Positions 24,818 to 34,721 of a DNA stretch of 50,379 nucleotides are shown in pieces. Location of the stretch: NCBI RefSeq assembly GCF_002127585.1, contig NZ_NEGZ01000043.1, positions 1-50,379 on the forward strand, read 5' to 3'. The notes beneath the pieces are model-generated. The model did not search any database and was not told the origin of the DNA. It saw only the letters and a program-made list of their open reading frames with translations. The position numbers were made by a program, and so were the translations under genes. This DNA is from Janthinobacterium sp. GW458P. GTDB taxonomy: Bacteria > Pseudomonadota > Gammaproteobacteria > Burkholderiales > Burkholderiaceae_D. Positions within the stretch are counted from its first letter, which is position 1, and each line of letters begins with the position of its first letter.

Positions 24818-25468
24818 ATGAATATCGAACAAGCCCGCTTCAATATGATCGAACAGCAAATCCGTCCGTGGGACGTACTGGATCTCGACGTGCTGGAGCT
24901 GTTGAACGTGGTCAAGCGTGAAGATTTCGTGCCGGCCGCCTATAAAAACCTGGCCTTCGTCGATACCGAAATTCCACTGGGCGGCGGCGAATGCATGTTC
25001 ACGCCGAAGCTGGAAGCGCGCATTTTGCAAGACGTAGCCGTCAAGAAGCATGAGAATGTGCTGGAAATCGGCACCGGCAGCGGCTACATGGCCGCCTTGC
25101 TGGCGCACAAGGCGCGTCATGTGACGAGCGTGGAAATCGTTCCCCAATTGAAAACCCTGGCCGAGCAGAACCTGGCCGCCAATGGCGTGACCAACGTGAC
25201 CGTGGAACTGGGCGACGGCGCCCAGGGCTGGAGCAAGGGTGCGCCGTACGACGTGATCGTCGTTTCCGGCGCCCTGTCCGTGTTGCCGGAAGCGCTGTTG
25301 CAACAAGTAAAAGTGGGCGGCCGCATCCTGGCCATCATCGGCGAGGCACCGATCATGTCCGCGCATTTGATCACGCGCAGCTCGGACAAGGCCTACGACA
25401 CGCGCAAGCTGTTTGAAACCAATGTCACGCCCTTGCAGGCAGTGGCGCCGTCGCACTTCCAGTTCTAA
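24818..25468 (+). CDS. pcm: Protein-L-isoaspartate O-methyltransferase family protein
   Basis: A 216-aa SAM-dependent methyltransferase. Pcm pattern: N-terminal ARFNMIEQQIRPW, then motif I VLEIGTGSGYMAAL (about residues 82-95), the acidic VEIV loop and the YDVIVVSGAL strand. Enzymes of this family methylate isoaspartyl residues in damaged proteins; several betaproteobacterial members like this one are divergent, so repair activity is likely but not certain. It lies in a block with a rhodanese (14 bp after) and tolC. Confidence 0.85.
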   Translation: MNIEQARFNMIEQQIRPWDVLDLDVLELLNVVKREDFVPAAYKNLAFVDTEIPLGGGECMFTPKLEARILQDVAVKKHENVLEIGTGSGYMAALLAHKARHVTSVEIVPQLKTLAEQNLAANGVTNVTVELGDGAQGWSKGAPYDVIVVSGALSVLPEALLQQVKVGGRILAIIGEAPIMSAHLITRSSDKAYDTRKLFETNVTPLQAVAPSHFQF

Positions 25469-25482
25469 GCGACGGAGACGCG

Positions 25483-25806
25483 ATGGAGCATTTGAGCGCA
25501 CCGCAGCTGGCCGCCTGGCTGGCTGACACTTCCCGCCCGCGTCCGCTCTTGCTGGATGTGCGCGAGCAGTGGGAGTTTGAGCTGTGCCACCTCGACGGCG
25601 CCACCCTGATGCAGATGAATTCGATTCCGGCACGCATCGACGACCTCGATGAGGATGCCGAAATCGTCTGCATCTGCCACCACGGCGCGCGCAGCATGCA
25701 AGTGGCGGCTTTCCTGGAACGCCATGGTTTTGGCAAGATCAGTAATTTGACGGGCGGCGTTCACGCCTGGGCGCTGCAAGTCGACAGCAGCATGCCTAAA
25801 TACTAA
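25483..25806 (+). CDS. Single-domain rhodanese-like sulfurtransferase
   Basis: A 107-aa rhodanese domain: LLDVREQWEFELCHLDGA, then the active-site loop C65-HHGARS and the end LTGGVHAWA. Cys65 would carry a persulfide in sulfur transfer. It is preceded by pcm 14 bp upstream and followed by tolC after 143 bp. The substrate is unknown. The length is normal for a stand-alone rhodanese. Confidence 0.88.
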   Translation: MEHLSAPQLAAWLADTSRPRPLLLDVREQWEFELCHLDGATLMQMNSIPARIDDLDEDAEIVCICHHGARSMQVAAFLERHGFGKISNLTGGVHAWALQVDSSMPKY

Positions 25807-25830
25807 GTTATTTTGCAGTAGATGCACTTC

Positions 25831-25854
25831 CAGGCATGCTTTCCCGCATGCCTG
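25831..25854. other. Perfect stem-loop between rhodanese and tolC genes
   Basis: CAGGCATGC (25831-25839) and GCATGCCTG (25846-25854) can pair around a 6-nt loop. There is no T-run after it, so it is not a standard intrinsic terminator; it may limit read-through or protect RNA. Confidence 0.45.
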
Positions 25855-25949
25855 CGGAGACCTGTACCCCGCTTACCCGGCGGGTAGCAGGCAAGCGGTA
25901 GCAGATTTTTGATTCCATCAACTTTTGACGACTCCAACGGAGAAATGCA

Positions 25950-27272
25950 ATGCGGAAACCCCTTATCGCCGTACTGATGAGCAGCGCCTTTGTCTCGCTG
26001 ACATGTTCGCTGCAAGCGCAGGCGGCCGATCTCATCCAGGTGTACCAGCAGGCGCTGGCCAATGACGCGCAGTACGCCAGTGCGCGCGCGGCCCTGTCGG
26101 CCGGGATGGAGCGGGTTCCGCAGGGGCTGGCAGGCTTGTTGCCGCAAGTGTCCGCCTCGGGCAGCAATACGCGCAACAGCATCGAGCCGATCACCAGCAC
26201 GATCTCCATGCCGACCGTCAAGGTGCACACGAATACCTACAACCTGACCCTGGCGCAGCCGCTGTTCCGCTGGGATCGCTGGGAAAGCTATCAGCAAAGC
26301 AAGCTGGCACAGGCAATTGCTGAAGCGCAATTTGCACAAGTGCAACAAGATCTGATCACGCGCGTGGCGCAGGCGTATTTCGACGTGCTCAGCGCGCAAG
26401 ACAACCTGGGCGCCACGCAGGCGCAAAAAGTCGCCACGACGGAGCAGCTGGCATCGGCCAAGCGCAACTTCGAGGTTGGCACGCAAACGATTACCGACAC
26501 GCACGAAGCGCAAGCGGCGTACGACCTGGTGGTGGCGCAGGAATTTGCCGCCATCAACGACCTGGCCAACAAGCGCAGCGCCCTGCAAACCATCATCGGC
26601 GAAGCGCCAACGAGCCTGGCGCCGATGCGCACGGGCGTGGTCCTCAGCGCGCCGGAACCGGCCGCCATCGATCCGTGGGTGAGCTCGGCGGAAGAGCAGA
26701 ACTACGGCGTCGTCACGGCCCAGTTCAACGTGGAATCGGCCAAGCGCGACATCGGCCGCAACCGCGCCGGCCACTATCCGACCCTGGACCTGATCGCCAA
26801 CGCTGGCCACACCTATACGACGGGCGGCGGCAACGGCAATTCCAACAACAACGCCATCGGCGTGCAATGGAGCATCCCGATCTTCAGCGGCTTTGCCGTT
26901 ACCAGCAAGGTGCGCGAATCGATTGCGCTGGAAAACAAGGCCCGCAACGACCTGGAAACGGCACGCCGCGCGGCATCGCAAGGCGCGCGCCAGGCTTTCC
27001 TCGGCGTCAACAGTGGCTTGGCGCAAGTGAAGGCGCTGGAAGCGGCGGAAGTGTCGAGCAAATCGGCGCTGGAATCGAACCAGCTCGGCTACCAGGTGGG
27101 CGTGCGCATCAATATCGACGTGCTGAATGCACAGAAACAACTGTTCTCGACGCAGAAAGACCTGTCGAAAGCCCGCTACGACACCATCATGAACGGCTTG
27201 CGCCTGAAGGCCGCGGCCGGCACCCTGAAGGAAACGGACTTGATGCCCGTCAACGCCTTGCTCGACAAGTAA
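25950..27272 (+). CDS. tolC: TolC-family outer membrane channel
   Basis: A 440-aa protein with a signal peptide (cleavage after LQAQA) and two homologous outer-membrane efflux repeats: the first begins ADLIQVYQQALANDAQYAS, the second around YGVVTAQFNVESAKRDIG and the closing GYQVGVRINIDVLNAQ. TolC forms the outer-membrane exit duct for tripartite efflux and type I secretion. Coiled-coil helices rich in Ala and Gln are evident. No pump genes are next to it, as is usual for general-purpose TolC. Confidence 0.93.
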   Translation: MRKPLIAVLMSSAFVSLTCSLQAQAADLIQVYQQALANDAQYASARAALSAGMERVPQGLAGLLPQVSASGSNTRNSIEPITSTISMPTVKVHTNTYNLTLAQPLFRWDRWESYQQSKLAQAIAEAQFAQVQQDLITRVAQAYFDVLSAQDNLGATQAQKVATTEQLASAKRNFEVGTQTITDTHEAQAAYDLVVAQEFAAINDLANKRSALQTIIGEAPTSLAPMRTGVVLSAPEPAAIDPWVSSAEEQNYGVVTAQFNVESAKRDIGRNRAGHYPTLDLIANAGHTYTTGGGNGNSNNNAIGVQWSIPIFSGFAVTSKVRESIALENKARNDLETARRAASQGARQAFLGVNSGLAQVKALEAAEVSSKSALESNQLGYQVGVRINIDVLNAQKQLFSTQKDLSKARYDTIMNGLRLKAAAGTLKETDLMPVNALLDK

Positions 27273-27294
27273 GCGCGTTCTTGCTCTACATGAA

Positions 27295-27328
27295 AACCAG
27301 CACCGGCAGCGGTGCTGGTTTTTTTTCG
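27295..27328 (+). terminator. Intrinsic terminator after tolC
   Basis: AACCAGCACC (27295-27304), a 6-nt loop and GGTGCTGGTT (27311-27320) form a perfect stem followed by a run of T. Confidence 0.92.
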
Positions 27329-27341
27329 TCCGGGGCTCTTG

Positions 27342-27809
27342 TTACGCGGCGCGGCTGTTGGCGAACTGTGTCAGCACGACCCCGGCCACCACCAGGCCCG
27401 CTCCGGCCCAGTGCAGCGGAGAAATATGCTTGACGGCAAATCTCAGCAAACCATAGCGGTCGATGGCCAATGCGGCCAGCATCTGCCCGCCGATGACGGC
27501 CGCCATGAAGGGCCCGGCCCCCATGCGCGGCGCCAGCATCAGCGCGGCCGTAATATAAAACACGCCGGCCGCGCCGCCCAGCCAGGACCAGCCCGGCCCG
27601 CGCATGGCGAGGCTGACATCGGGCGCCGGCACCCGCCAGACCAGCATCACGAGCGACGCGAGCACGGCGCTGACGGCCAGCGAGGCGAGGGTGGCCCACA
27701 GCGGGTGGCCCAGATTGCGGCCCAGCGCGGCGTTCGCGCCCGCCTGGAAGGGGACGACGGCGCCGGCCAGCATGGCCAGCGGGGCAAACAAGGTGATCCA
27801 TCCGTTCAT
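27342..27809 (-). CDS. YdcZ/DUF606-type DMT-superfamily membrane protein
   Basis: A 155-aa protein with five hydrophobic segments, starting LAMLAGAVVPFQAGANAALGRNLG, the pattern of the YdcZ family of short drug/metabolite transporters. Such proteins usually work as dimers; the substrate is unknown. ATG 27809 is preceded by GGAG. It is divergent from a LysR gene 84 bp away, which probably regulates it. Confidence 0.85.
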   Translation of the reverse strand: MNGWITLFAPLAMLAGAVVPFQAGANAALGRNLGHPLWATLASLAVSAVLASLVMLVWRVPAPDVSLAMRGPGWSWLGGAAGVFYITAALMLAPRMGAGPFMAAVIGGQMLAALAIDRYGLLRFAVKHISPLHWAGAGLVVAGVVLTQFANSRAA

Positions 27810-27893
27810 GTGCGACTCCATGCGTGTTGAGTTGATGGCGTCATCGTATTATGCTGTCGTGATTAAATCCAATTCGTAGTTTGTCACCAAACT

Positions 27894-28808
27894 ATGCACC
27901 AAATGAATAATCTGCGGTCAGTCGATTTGAACTTGCTGGTGATCCTGGATGCGCTGCTCAGTGAGCGCCATCTGTCGCGCGCGGCCGAGCGCCTGCACAT
28001 GAGCCAGCCCGCCGTCAGCCATGCGCTGGCGCGCCTGCGCCACTTGCTCGACGATCCGCTGTTGCTGCGCGGCAAGGGCGGCTTCCAGCCGACGGCGCGT
28101 GCCCTGGAACTGGCGCGGCCGCTGGCCGACGCCCTGCAAAGCGTGCGTTCCGTGCTCGGCGGCGCCGTCTTCGAGGCGGCCACGGCGCAGCGCGTGTTTC
28201 GCCTGGCCATGTCGGATTACGGGGCGGCGCTGATCCTGCCCGCATTGCTGCGGCGCTTGCGCGTGGAAGCGCCCGGCATCGATCTGGCCGTCAGCTATGC
28301 GAGCCGCCCGGCCGTGATCGCTGGCGTGCAGGATGGCGAGATCGACCTGGCGCTGGGCGTGTTCCCGCAACTGCCCGAGCAGTTACATAGAGAAACTTTA
28401 TTTGAGGAAACCTTCATATGCGCGCTGGACCCGGCCAGCCTGGCGCCGGGCGAGCCCTTGAGCTTGCAGGCCTATCTGGCGCGCTCGCACGTGCTAGTGG
28501 CGTCCGGCGAAGGGGGCATGGCCGCCGAAGTCGACGCGGCATTGGCCCAGCTGGGCCAGGCGCGCCGCATCGCCGTGCGCGTGCCGTACTGGACGGTCGC
28601 ACCCGAGCTGTTGATGGGGACGGACATGATTTTGACGGTGGCGCGGCGCGCCTTGCAGGGCGCTGCGGCGCAGGGGCTGGCGCTATGCTGCGCGCCGTTC
28701 GCCATCGCGCCGTTTGCGTTTGAAGTGATACGGCACCGCCGCACGGACGGCGATGCCGGCATCGCCTGGCTGCGCGCGGCCATTGCAACGGCCGCCGAAG
28801 CAGGCTGA
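27894..28808 (+). CDS. LysR-family transcriptional regulator
   Basis: A 304-aa LysR protein. The N-terminal winged HTH is SVDLNLLVILDALLSERHLSRAAERLHMSQPAVSHALARLR (about residues 8-50), followed by a periplasmic-binding-like effector domain. NodD/LeuO-like traits: the start MNNLRSVDLNLL and a LSRAAERL turn. It is divergent from the YdcZ-type transporter gene, the usual arrangement for LysR and target. ATG 27894 or 27903 could be the start. Confidence 0.9.
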   Translation: MHQMNNLRSVDLNLLVILDALLSERHLSRAAERLHMSQPAVSHALARLRHLLDDPLLLRGKGGFQPTARALELARPLADALQSVRSVLGGAVFEAATAQRVFRLAMSDYGAALILPALLRRLRVEAPGIDLAVSYASRPAVIAGVQDGEIDLALGVFPQLPEQLHRETLFEETFICALDPASLAPGEPLSLQAYLARSHVLVASGEGGMAAEVDAALAQLGQARRIAVRVPYWTVAPELLMGTDMILTVARRALQGAAAQGLALCCAPFAIAPFAFEVIRHRRTDGDAGIAWLRAAIATAAEAG

Positions 28809-28812
28809 AGCT

Positions 28813-29220
28813 TTACAGCCCGCCGCCCTGGCCGTCGAATTTGCGTTCGATCAATTCGATCTTGTAGCCGTCCGGGTCGGTGATGAAGGCGATGACCGTG
28901 TTGCCGCCCTTGACGGGGCCCGGTTCGCGCGTGACGTTGCCGCCATTCGCGCGTGCCGCATCGCAGGCGGCGACGATATCGTCGGCCGAGATGGCAATGT
29001 GGCCGTATGCCGTACCCAGCTCGTAGCTGGTGGTGCCATAGTTATACGTCAGTTCCAGTTCCGCATGGTCCGGGTTTGAACCGTAGCCGACGAAGGCCAG
29101 CGTGTACTGGTATTCCGGATTGTCGCTGGTGCGCAGCAGCTTCATGCCCAGGACGTTCGTGTAAAAATCGATGGAGCGCTGCAGGTCGCCGACCCGCAAC
29201 ATGGTGTGCAAAATACGCAT
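28813..29220 (-). CDS. gloA: Lactoylglutathione lyase (glyoxalase I)
   Basis: A 135-aa protein, exactly the length of E. coli GloA. It has H5 in ILHTMLRV, the glutamate in [10 protein letters not shown], the histidine in YGHIAI and the glutamate in DGYKIELIE, the four metal ligands of the Ni/Co class. It converts the methylglyoxal-glutathione hemithioacetal to S-lactoylglutathione in the cytoplasm. It is convergent with the LysR gene with only a 4-bp gap, leaving no room for a terminator. Confidence 0.95.
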   Translation of the reverse strand: MRILHTMLRVGDLQRSIDFYTNVLGMKLLRTSDNPEYQYTLAFVGYGSNPDHAELELTYNYGTTSYELGTAYGHIAISADDIVAACDAARANGGNVTREPGPVKGGNTVIAFITDPDGYKIELIERKFDGQGGGL

Positions 29221-29344
29221 CGTAAATCCTTGAGGGTGATAGGGGAATGGCAGGATTTTATGCGTTTTGCGGCTTTCGTGCCGAGACCGCCCCTGCCGCC
29301 CGGTGATGCGACGGCAGCGGGCGGTGACCTTGGTCCCTCTGGAA

Positions 29345-29767
29345 TTACTCCAGATGGGCGTCCAGGGTGATTTCCGTGGCCAGCAATTTGGACACGGGGC
29401 AGCCGAGCTTGGCGCGCAGGGCCGCGTCCTGGAACGCTTCGTCGCTGGCGCCGGGAATGGTGGCCACCAGGGTCAGGTGGACGGCCGTGATGGCATAGCT
29501 GCCATCGATTTTTTCCAGGCTGACATCAGCTGTGGTTTTCAGGGCCGTGGCGCGCAAGCCAGCCTCGCCCAGCTGGCCGGACAGGGCCATGGTGAAGCAG
29601 GCCGCATGGGCCGCGCCGATCAGTTCTTCCGGATTGCTGCCGGGACCGTCTTCGAAGCGCGTGTTGAAACCATAGGCCACATTGTCGAGCGCACCGCTTT
29701 CGGTGGAGATGAATCCTTTGCCATCCTTAAGGCCGCCACTCCAGACGGCTGATCCTGTTTTTTTCAT
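29345..29767 (-). CDS. osmC: OsmC-family peroxide-reducing protein
   Basis: A 140-aa protein with the OsmC active pair C57 in HAACFTM and C123 in LGCPVSK and the start [20 protein letters not shown], which fits OsmC rather than Ohr. It reduces organic hydroperoxides with its cysteines. It stands alone on the minus strand with its own 76-nt leader to the gloA side free. Normal length. Confidence 0.92.
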   Translation of the reverse strand: MKKTGSAVWSGGLKDGKGFISTESGALDNVAYGFNTRFEDGPGSNPEELIGAAHAACFTMALSGQLGEAGLRATALKTTADVSLEKIDGSYAITAVHLTLVATIPGASDEAFQDAALRAKLGCPVSKLLATEITLDAHLE

Positions 29768-29870
29768 GATGTACTCCTTGCGTGGTTCGAGCGCCCATCA
29801 TGCACGTCCCGCCCTGGCGCTTCCGTTCGTTGCGCCACACAGGGGGGCATGCGCGGCGGGGCATCGCCGC

Positions 29871-31181
29871 TCACGGCGCCGGCGTCACGCGCCAGACGAC
29901 ATTGCCCACGTCGTCCGCCACCAGCAGCGCGCCGGCCTTGTCGACGGCCACGCCGACGGGGCGCCCATGCGCATGGCCAGCCCTGTCGAGGAAGCCGGCG
30001 ACGACGTCCTGCGGAGGACCGCTGGGCACGCCATCGGCAAACGGAACAAAGATGACTTTATAGCCGCTGTAGGGCTTGCGGTTCCATGAACCGTGCTGGC
30101 CGATGAAGGCGCCGCCCCGGTAGCGTTCGGGCAGCAAGCTGCCGTCATAAAACGCCAGGCCCAGCGAGGCCGTGTGCGCACCGAGCGCATAGTCGGGGGC
30201 AACAGCCGTGGCGACCAGTTCGGGACGGGGCGGCTGGATCCGCGCATCGACATGCTGGCCGAAGTAACTGTAGGGCCAGCCGTAAAACGCGCCATCCTTG
30301 ACGGAGGTCATGTAGTCGGGTACGAGGTCGTCGCCCAGTTCGTCGCGCTCATTGACGGCCGTCCACAGGGCGCCCGTCCCGGGTTGCCAGGCCATTCCCA
30401 CGGGATTGCGCAAGCCCGTCGCATACACGCGCGCCTTGCCCGTGGCGCGGGTGAATTGCCAGATGGCGGCGCGGCCCTGTTCGGCCGCCATGCCGTTTTC
30501 GCCCGCATTGCTGTTCGACCCGACGGCAACATAGAGAAACTTGCCGTCGGGGCTGGCGACGACGTTCTTGGTCCAGTGATGATTGATGGGGCCTCCCGGC
30601 AAATCCATTACCTTGGTGCCGGCGGCCGTGATGGCGGTCTGACCTGTTTCGTAGGGAAAGCGCACGAGGGCGTCCGCGTTGGCGATGTACAGATCGTTGC
30701 CGACCAGGGCCATGCCGAATGGCGAGTGCAAGCCTTGCAGGAAGATGCTGCGCGTTTGCGCCGCGCCGTTGCTATCGATGCCGCGCAGCAGGGTGATGCG
30801 GTTGGCGCTGAGCGTGGCGGCGCCCGCTTTTTTCATCTGCATCTGCATGATGGCGCCCTTGATGCCCTTGCTGTCGTCCGGTTTCGGCGGGGCATTCGTT
30901 TCCGCCACGAGCACGTCGCCGTTCGGCAAGACGTACAGCCAGCGTGGATGGTCGAGCCCGCGCGCATAGGCGCGGATGGCCAGCCCCGCCGCGACAGCCG
31001 GGCGCTCTCCGGCCGTCCAGCGCTGCACGGGCGCCACGTTGACGGTGGGAATCAGTTGCTTGTCCGGCGCGGGCAGCGCGGGCTGCGGGCCGAAACCTAC
31101 GGGCATGGCGGGCGCCTGGGCGTGGGCGAGATGAGTGCCGCAGACAGCGGCCAGCAGGAATGAACTGACGTAACGGTGCAT
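29871..31181 (-). CDS. Sorbosone/glucose dehydrogenase-like PQQ-type beta-propeller
   Basis: A 436-aa secreted protein: signal peptide [21 protein letters not shown], then a six-bladed propeller of the soluble glucose/sorbosone dehydrogenase family. Family features include [20 protein letters not shown] near the start, [29 protein letters not shown] in the middle and [31 protein letters not shown]. The substrate is unknown; some family members lack PQQ activity. ATG 31181 has a GGAG site. Confidence 0.88.
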   Translation of the reverse strand: MHRYVSSFLLAAVCGTHLAHAQAPAMPVGFGPQPALPAPDKQLIPTVNVAPVQRWTAGERPAVAAGLAIRAYARGLDHPRWLYVLPNGDVLVAETNAPPKPDDSKGIKGAIMQMQMKKAGAATLSANRITLLRGIDSNGAAQTRSIFLQGLHSPFGMALVGNDLYIANADALVRFPYETGQTAITAAGTKVMDLPGGPINHHWTKNVVASPDGKFLYVAVGSNSNAGENGMAAEQGRAAIWQFTRATGKARVYATGLRNPVGMAWQPGTGALWTAVNERDELGDDLVPDYMTSVKDGAFYGWPYSYFGQHVDARIQPPRPELVATAVAPDYALGAHTASLGLAFYDGSLLPERYRGGAFIGQHGSWNRKPYSGYKVIFVPFADGVPSGPPQDVVAGFLDRAGHAHGRPVGVAVDKAGALLVADDVGNVVWRVTPAP

Positions 31182-31232
31182 GGCGTACTCCATAACATGC
31201 GCAGTGCGCGTAGCGGGGCGTGACAGTTGGAG

Positions 31233-31499
31233 TCAGCGCGCCTTTTTTGGTTCCAGTTGCGGGTCGGGGCGGGCCTGCTGCGGCGCGGTGGGCTTGACCT
31301 TTTCCACGCCGGGCTGGGCGCGGCGGTCCGTATCGACCAGGCCTTGCTCCAGGTCGCTGGCCGCCTGCCGCATGATCTTGCGCGGGCGCACGTTTTGCGC
31401 GTCGGGCGCCTCATCGCGCTCGTGCGGCAGGCGGTCGATACCGTCATTTTTCACCTTTTCATCTGTGTTGATCTTGCGTTCGCTATGTTGGGCAACCAT
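31233..31499 (-). CDS. Small conserved-type hydrophilic protein
   Basis: An 88-aa very charged protein (rich in Arg, Asp, Glu, Gln, Pro) with no hydrophobic core, probably disordered. A strong AGGAGG site before ATG 31499 supports a real gene; longer upstream readings of this frame are rejected. Function unknown. It lies 51 bp before the propeller gene on the same strand. Confidence 0.65.
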   Translation of the reverse strand: MVAQHSERKINTDEKVKNDGIDRLPHERDEAPDAQNVRPRKIMRQAASDLEQGLVDTDRRAQPGVEKVKPTAPQQARPDPQLEPKKAR

Positions 31500-31672
31500 A
31501 TGGCCTCCTGAAGGAAAGAATGACGTCCCGCCAGTGTCCCGCCGCCGGCGGGACCACGCAAGCGGATTTGCCCGGCAATGGAGCGCTGGCGCACGCATGG
31601 ACGATTCTTTTTCTGCGCTACACTGCGTGCAACACAGAGAACGCCCCTTGCAGGCATGCGGCAAGCGCACTA

Positions 31673-31692
31673 TACTGTTCATATATACAGTA
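31673..31692 (+). promoter_or_regulatory. LexA (SOS) box upstream of nadK-recN
   Basis: TACTGTTCATATATACAGTA matches the LexA consensus CTGT-N8-ACAG with symmetrical flanks. It is 70 bp upstream of nadK, so nadK and recN are probably induced together by DNA damage. recN is a classic SOS gene; nadK being inside the unit is noteworthy. Confidence 0.85.
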
Positions 31693-31762
31693 TTATGCGA
31701 TGGCGGCATGCGACGCGACAGCCAGGGGGCGGCTTGCCACCGAATTCACTACCGAGATTTTT

Positions 31763-32734
31763 ATGCCCGTCGATAACTACGCCGACCAGCGAGCCGAACA
31801 GCCAGCCGCGACCTTGCCAGCCCCGGGCGAGCGCTTCAACCTGGGCGCCAAGACCATCGCCCTGGTCGTGCGCCAGAATACGGATGGCATTGCCGAACCC
31901 GTTAAAAGCATCGTCGATTTCCTGCAAGTGCTGGGCCACACGGTGGTCTTCGAGGCGGAGACGGCCGCGCATCTGAACCTGGCGTTTCCCGGCGTGCACG
32001 CCATGTCGCCCGCCGAAATCGGCGCCGCCGCCGATTGCGCCATCGTCATGGGCGGCGACGGCACCATGCTCGGTATCGCGCGCCAGCTGGCGCCATTCGA
32101 TGTTCCTTTGATCGGTATCAATCAAGGGCGGCTGGGCTTCATGACGGATATCCCGCTCGAGCGCATGCTGCCTGTCCTGGCGCAAATCCTTGGCGGCCGC
32201 TTCAAGGCCGAACGCCGCACTTTGCTCGAAGGCAGCGTGCTGCGCGACGGCGAGTCGATTCACGTGGGCATGGCCGTCAACGATGTCGTCGTCTCGCGCG
32301 GCGGCGGCGCCGGCATGGCCGAACTGCGCGTCGAGGTCGACGGCCACTTCATGTACAACCAGCGCTCAGACGGCCTGATCATCGCCACGCCCACCGGCTC
32401 GACCGCGTATGCGCTGTCGGCCGGCGGCCCGCTGCTGCACCCGACCCTGGGCGGCATCGTGCTCGTGCCGATCGCCCCGCATGCGCTGTCGAACCGCCCC
32501 ATCGTCCTGCCCGATTCCAGCCAGATCGTCGTGGAAATCGTGCGCGGGCGCGATATCAGCGTCAACTTCGACATGCAGACCTTTGCCAGCCTGGTCCAGC
32601 AAGACCGCATCCTCATTCGCCGTTCGCCGCACACGATTACCTTCCTGCATCCGGAGGGGTGGAGCTACTACAACACCCTGCGTGAAAAACTGCACTGGAA
32701 TGAGTACCCGTCGGGCGAGGGCAAGCTCAGCTAA
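31763..32734 (+). CDS. nadK: NAD kinase
   Basis: A 323-aa protein with the NAD-kinase signatures [12 protein letters not shown] (GGDG), [17 protein letters not shown] and [21 protein letters not shown]. It phosphorylates NAD to NADP in the cytoplasm. ATG 31763 is chosen because the conserved fold starts at about residue 25; the frame opens earlier, across the LexA box. recN follows after 47 bp. Confidence 0.95.
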   Translation: MPVDNYADQRAEQPAATLPAPGERFNLGAKTIALVVRQNTDGIAEPVKSIVDFLQVLGHTVVFEAETAAHLNLAFPGVHAMSPAEIGAAADCAIVMGGDGTMLGIARQLAPFDVPLIGINQGRLGFMTDIPLERMLPVLAQILGGRFKAERRTLLEGSVLRDGESIHVGMAVNDVVVSRGGGAGMAELRVEVDGHFMYNQRSDGLIIATPTGSTAYALSAGGPLLHPTLGGIVLVPIAPHALSNRPIVLPDSSQIVVEIVRGRDISVNFDMQTFASLVQQDRILIRRSPHTITFLHPEGWSYYNTLREKLHWNEYPSGEGKLS

Positions 32735-32781
32735 TAGTTTCTCCACGTCAACCCGCGGTGCGCCGCCTAACCACTGAAGCC

Positions 32782-34449
32782 ATGCTCCATACACTGTCCA
32801 TTCGCGATTTTGTCATTGTCGATACCATTGAACTGGAATTTTCCGCCGGCTTCAGCGTGCTGACGGGCGAGACGGGGGCCGGCAAGTCCATCCTCATTGA
32901 TGCGCTGACCCTGGCGCTGGGCGGGCGCGGCGACGCCAGCGTGGTGCGCGAAGGCGCGGCCAAGGCCGACATCACGGCCGATTTCTCCGTCAGCGAGGTG
33001 GCGCAAGCCTGGCTGGTGGCCAATGAATTCGCCAACGACGATGGCGGCGCCCTGCTGCGCCGCGTGATCGACAATGCGGGCCGCTCGAAGGCGTACATCA
33101 ACGGCATTCCCGCCACGGCGGCGCAATTGCGCGAGCTGGGCGACATGCTGGTCGACATCCACGGCCAGCACGCGCACCAGTCCTTGCTGAAGAGCGAAGC
33201 GCAGCGCGCCTTGCTCGACGGCCAGGCGACGGCGCGCGAAGCGGGGTCGGAACAGGACGCGCGGCAAGTGGCGGCCCTGCACAAGCGCTGGCGCGCCCTC
33301 GTGCGCCAGAGAGAAGAGTTTGAAACGAATGCCGCCAACGTGCTGTACGAGCGCGAACGCCTGGAGTGGCAAGTCGGCGAACTGGAAAAACTGGCCGCCA
33401 AGCCGGGCGAATGGACGGAGATCACGAACGAGCACAGCCGCCTGTCGCACGCGGCCAGCCTGCTGGAAGGGGCGCAGGAAGCCTTGTCCCTCATTTCCGA
33501 GTCGGAAGACCACCCCATCGTGTCGCAATTGTCAGCCCTGAACCAGAAGCTGGGCAAGCTCGTCTCCGTCGATGCGGAACTGCAGCCGATCGTCGACCTG
33601 ATCGAATCGTCGCGCATCCAGCTGCAGGAATCCGTGTACGCGCTGAACAATTACCTGGACCGCGTGGAGCTCGACCCGGAGCGTTTGCACCAGCTCGACG
33701 CGCGCATGGAAGCCATGCACAGCACGGCCCGCAAATTCCGCGTCACGCCCGAAGAGTTGCCTGAAGAACATGCCAAGCTGTCGGAAAAGCTGCAGCACCT
33801 GGCCGACGCTTCCGATATCGAGGGCTTGCTGCGCCAGGAAGCGAAGATCGAAGCCGAGTACCGCGCCGTGGCCGAACGATTGTCCGCCACGCGCCGCGCC
33901 GCCGCCCTGGAGCTGGGGCAGGCCGTCACGCGCGCCATGCAGGACCTGAGCATGACGGGCGGCAGCTTCGAGATCGCCCTGCACCCGTGCGTACCGGCCG
34001 CGCATGGCCTCGAACAAGTGGAATTCCTCGTCGCCGGCCACGCGGGCACGGCGCCCCGTTCGCTGGCGAAAGTGGCGTCCGGCGGCGAACTGGCGCGCAT
34101 CGCGCTGGCCATTTCCGTCATCACCTCGCACGCCACCACCACGCCGACCCTGATCTTCGACGAGGTCGACAGCGGCATCGGCGGCGCCGTCGCCGAAGTC
34201 GTGGGACGGCTATTAAAACGCCTGGGGCAGGGACGGCAGGTGCTGTGCGTGACCCACTTGCCGCAGGTGGCCAGCCAGGCCAATCAGCATTTCCAGGTGG
34301 CAAAAAGTACCCTGGACAACGGCAAGACGGCGTCGCGCATCGACATGCTCGACGCCAAGGCCCGCGTGGAAGAAGTGGCGCGCATGCTGGGCGGCCTGGA
34401 AATCACGGCCACCACGCGCAAGCATGCGCGCGAGTTGCTGGCTATCTAG
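32782..34449 (+). CDS. recN: DNA repair protein RecN
   Basis: A 555-aa SMC-like protein. Walker A GETGAGKS at 29-36, the long coiled-coil middle, and the C-terminal ATPase with LAKVASGGELARIALA signature and LIFDEVDSGIGGAVAEVVG Walker B. It acts in double-strand break repair, holding DNA ends. It is in one unit with nadK under a LexA box. The length is normal (about 550). Confidence 0.96.
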   Translation: MLHTLSIRDFVIVDTIELEFSAGFSVLTGETGAGKSILIDALTLALGGRGDASVVREGAAKADITADFSVSEVAQAWLVANEFANDDGGALLRRVIDNAGRSKAYINGIPATAAQLRELGDMLVDIHGQHAHQSLLKSEAQRALLDGQATAREAGSEQDARQVAALHKRWRALVRQREEFETNAANVLYERERLEWQVGELEKLAAKPGEWTEITNEHSRLSHAASLLEGAQEALSLISESEDHPIVSQLSALNQKLGKLVSVDAELQPIVDLIESSRIQLQESVYALNNYLDRVELDPERLHQLDARMEAMHSTARKFRVTPEELPEEHAKLSEKLQHLADASDIEGLLRQEAKIEAEYRAVAERLSATRRAAALELGQAVTRAMQDLSMTGGSFEIALHPCVPAAHGLEQVEFLVAGHAGTAPRSLAKVASGGELARIALAISVITSHATTTPTLIFDEVDSGIGGAVAEVVGRLLKRLGQGRQVLCVTHLPQVASQANQHFQVAKSTLDNGKTASRIDMLDAKARVEEVARMLGGLEITATTRKHARELLAI

Positions 34450-34453
34450 TACA

Positions 34454-34591
34454 CCTAACCAAACCTACTGCGCGTCGCGATTTGCGGCCTGCGATGCTCA
34501 CTGCCTCGGCGGCCCCGTGCTTCGCACAGCTGCGCTTCTCAGGCCAACGGGGGCGCCGAGCCTCGCTGCCGCTCGCTACGGTTTTGTTAGG
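34454..34591. repeat. 138-bp imperfect palindrome between recN and hemH
   Basis: Outer arms CCTAACCAAACC (34454-34465) and GGTTTTGTTAGG (34580-34591) and inner arms CTCGGCGGCCCCG (34505-34517) and CGGGGGCGCCGAG (34548-34560) fold into one long hairpin, each pair with one mismatch. No open frame of note is inside. It looks like a dispersed intergenic element of MITE or REP type, or a large structured 3' region. Confidence 0.6.
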
Positions 34592-34721
34592 CGTTGTTAG
34601 CGTAAACCGGTCTGGTGAGAATGGCAGTTAGCCTTATGCCGTTCCTTTCCATCTTTCCCGATGTTGACGCAATGTAACTATAATGGTCGACTAATCCCTC
34701 CAACGCCTTCGAAGAACCTTC

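Noticed and set aside
24803-25633. 276-codon antisense frame over pcm
   Set aside because: Opposite a clear methyltransferase gene; His/Gln/Arg-rich shadow.
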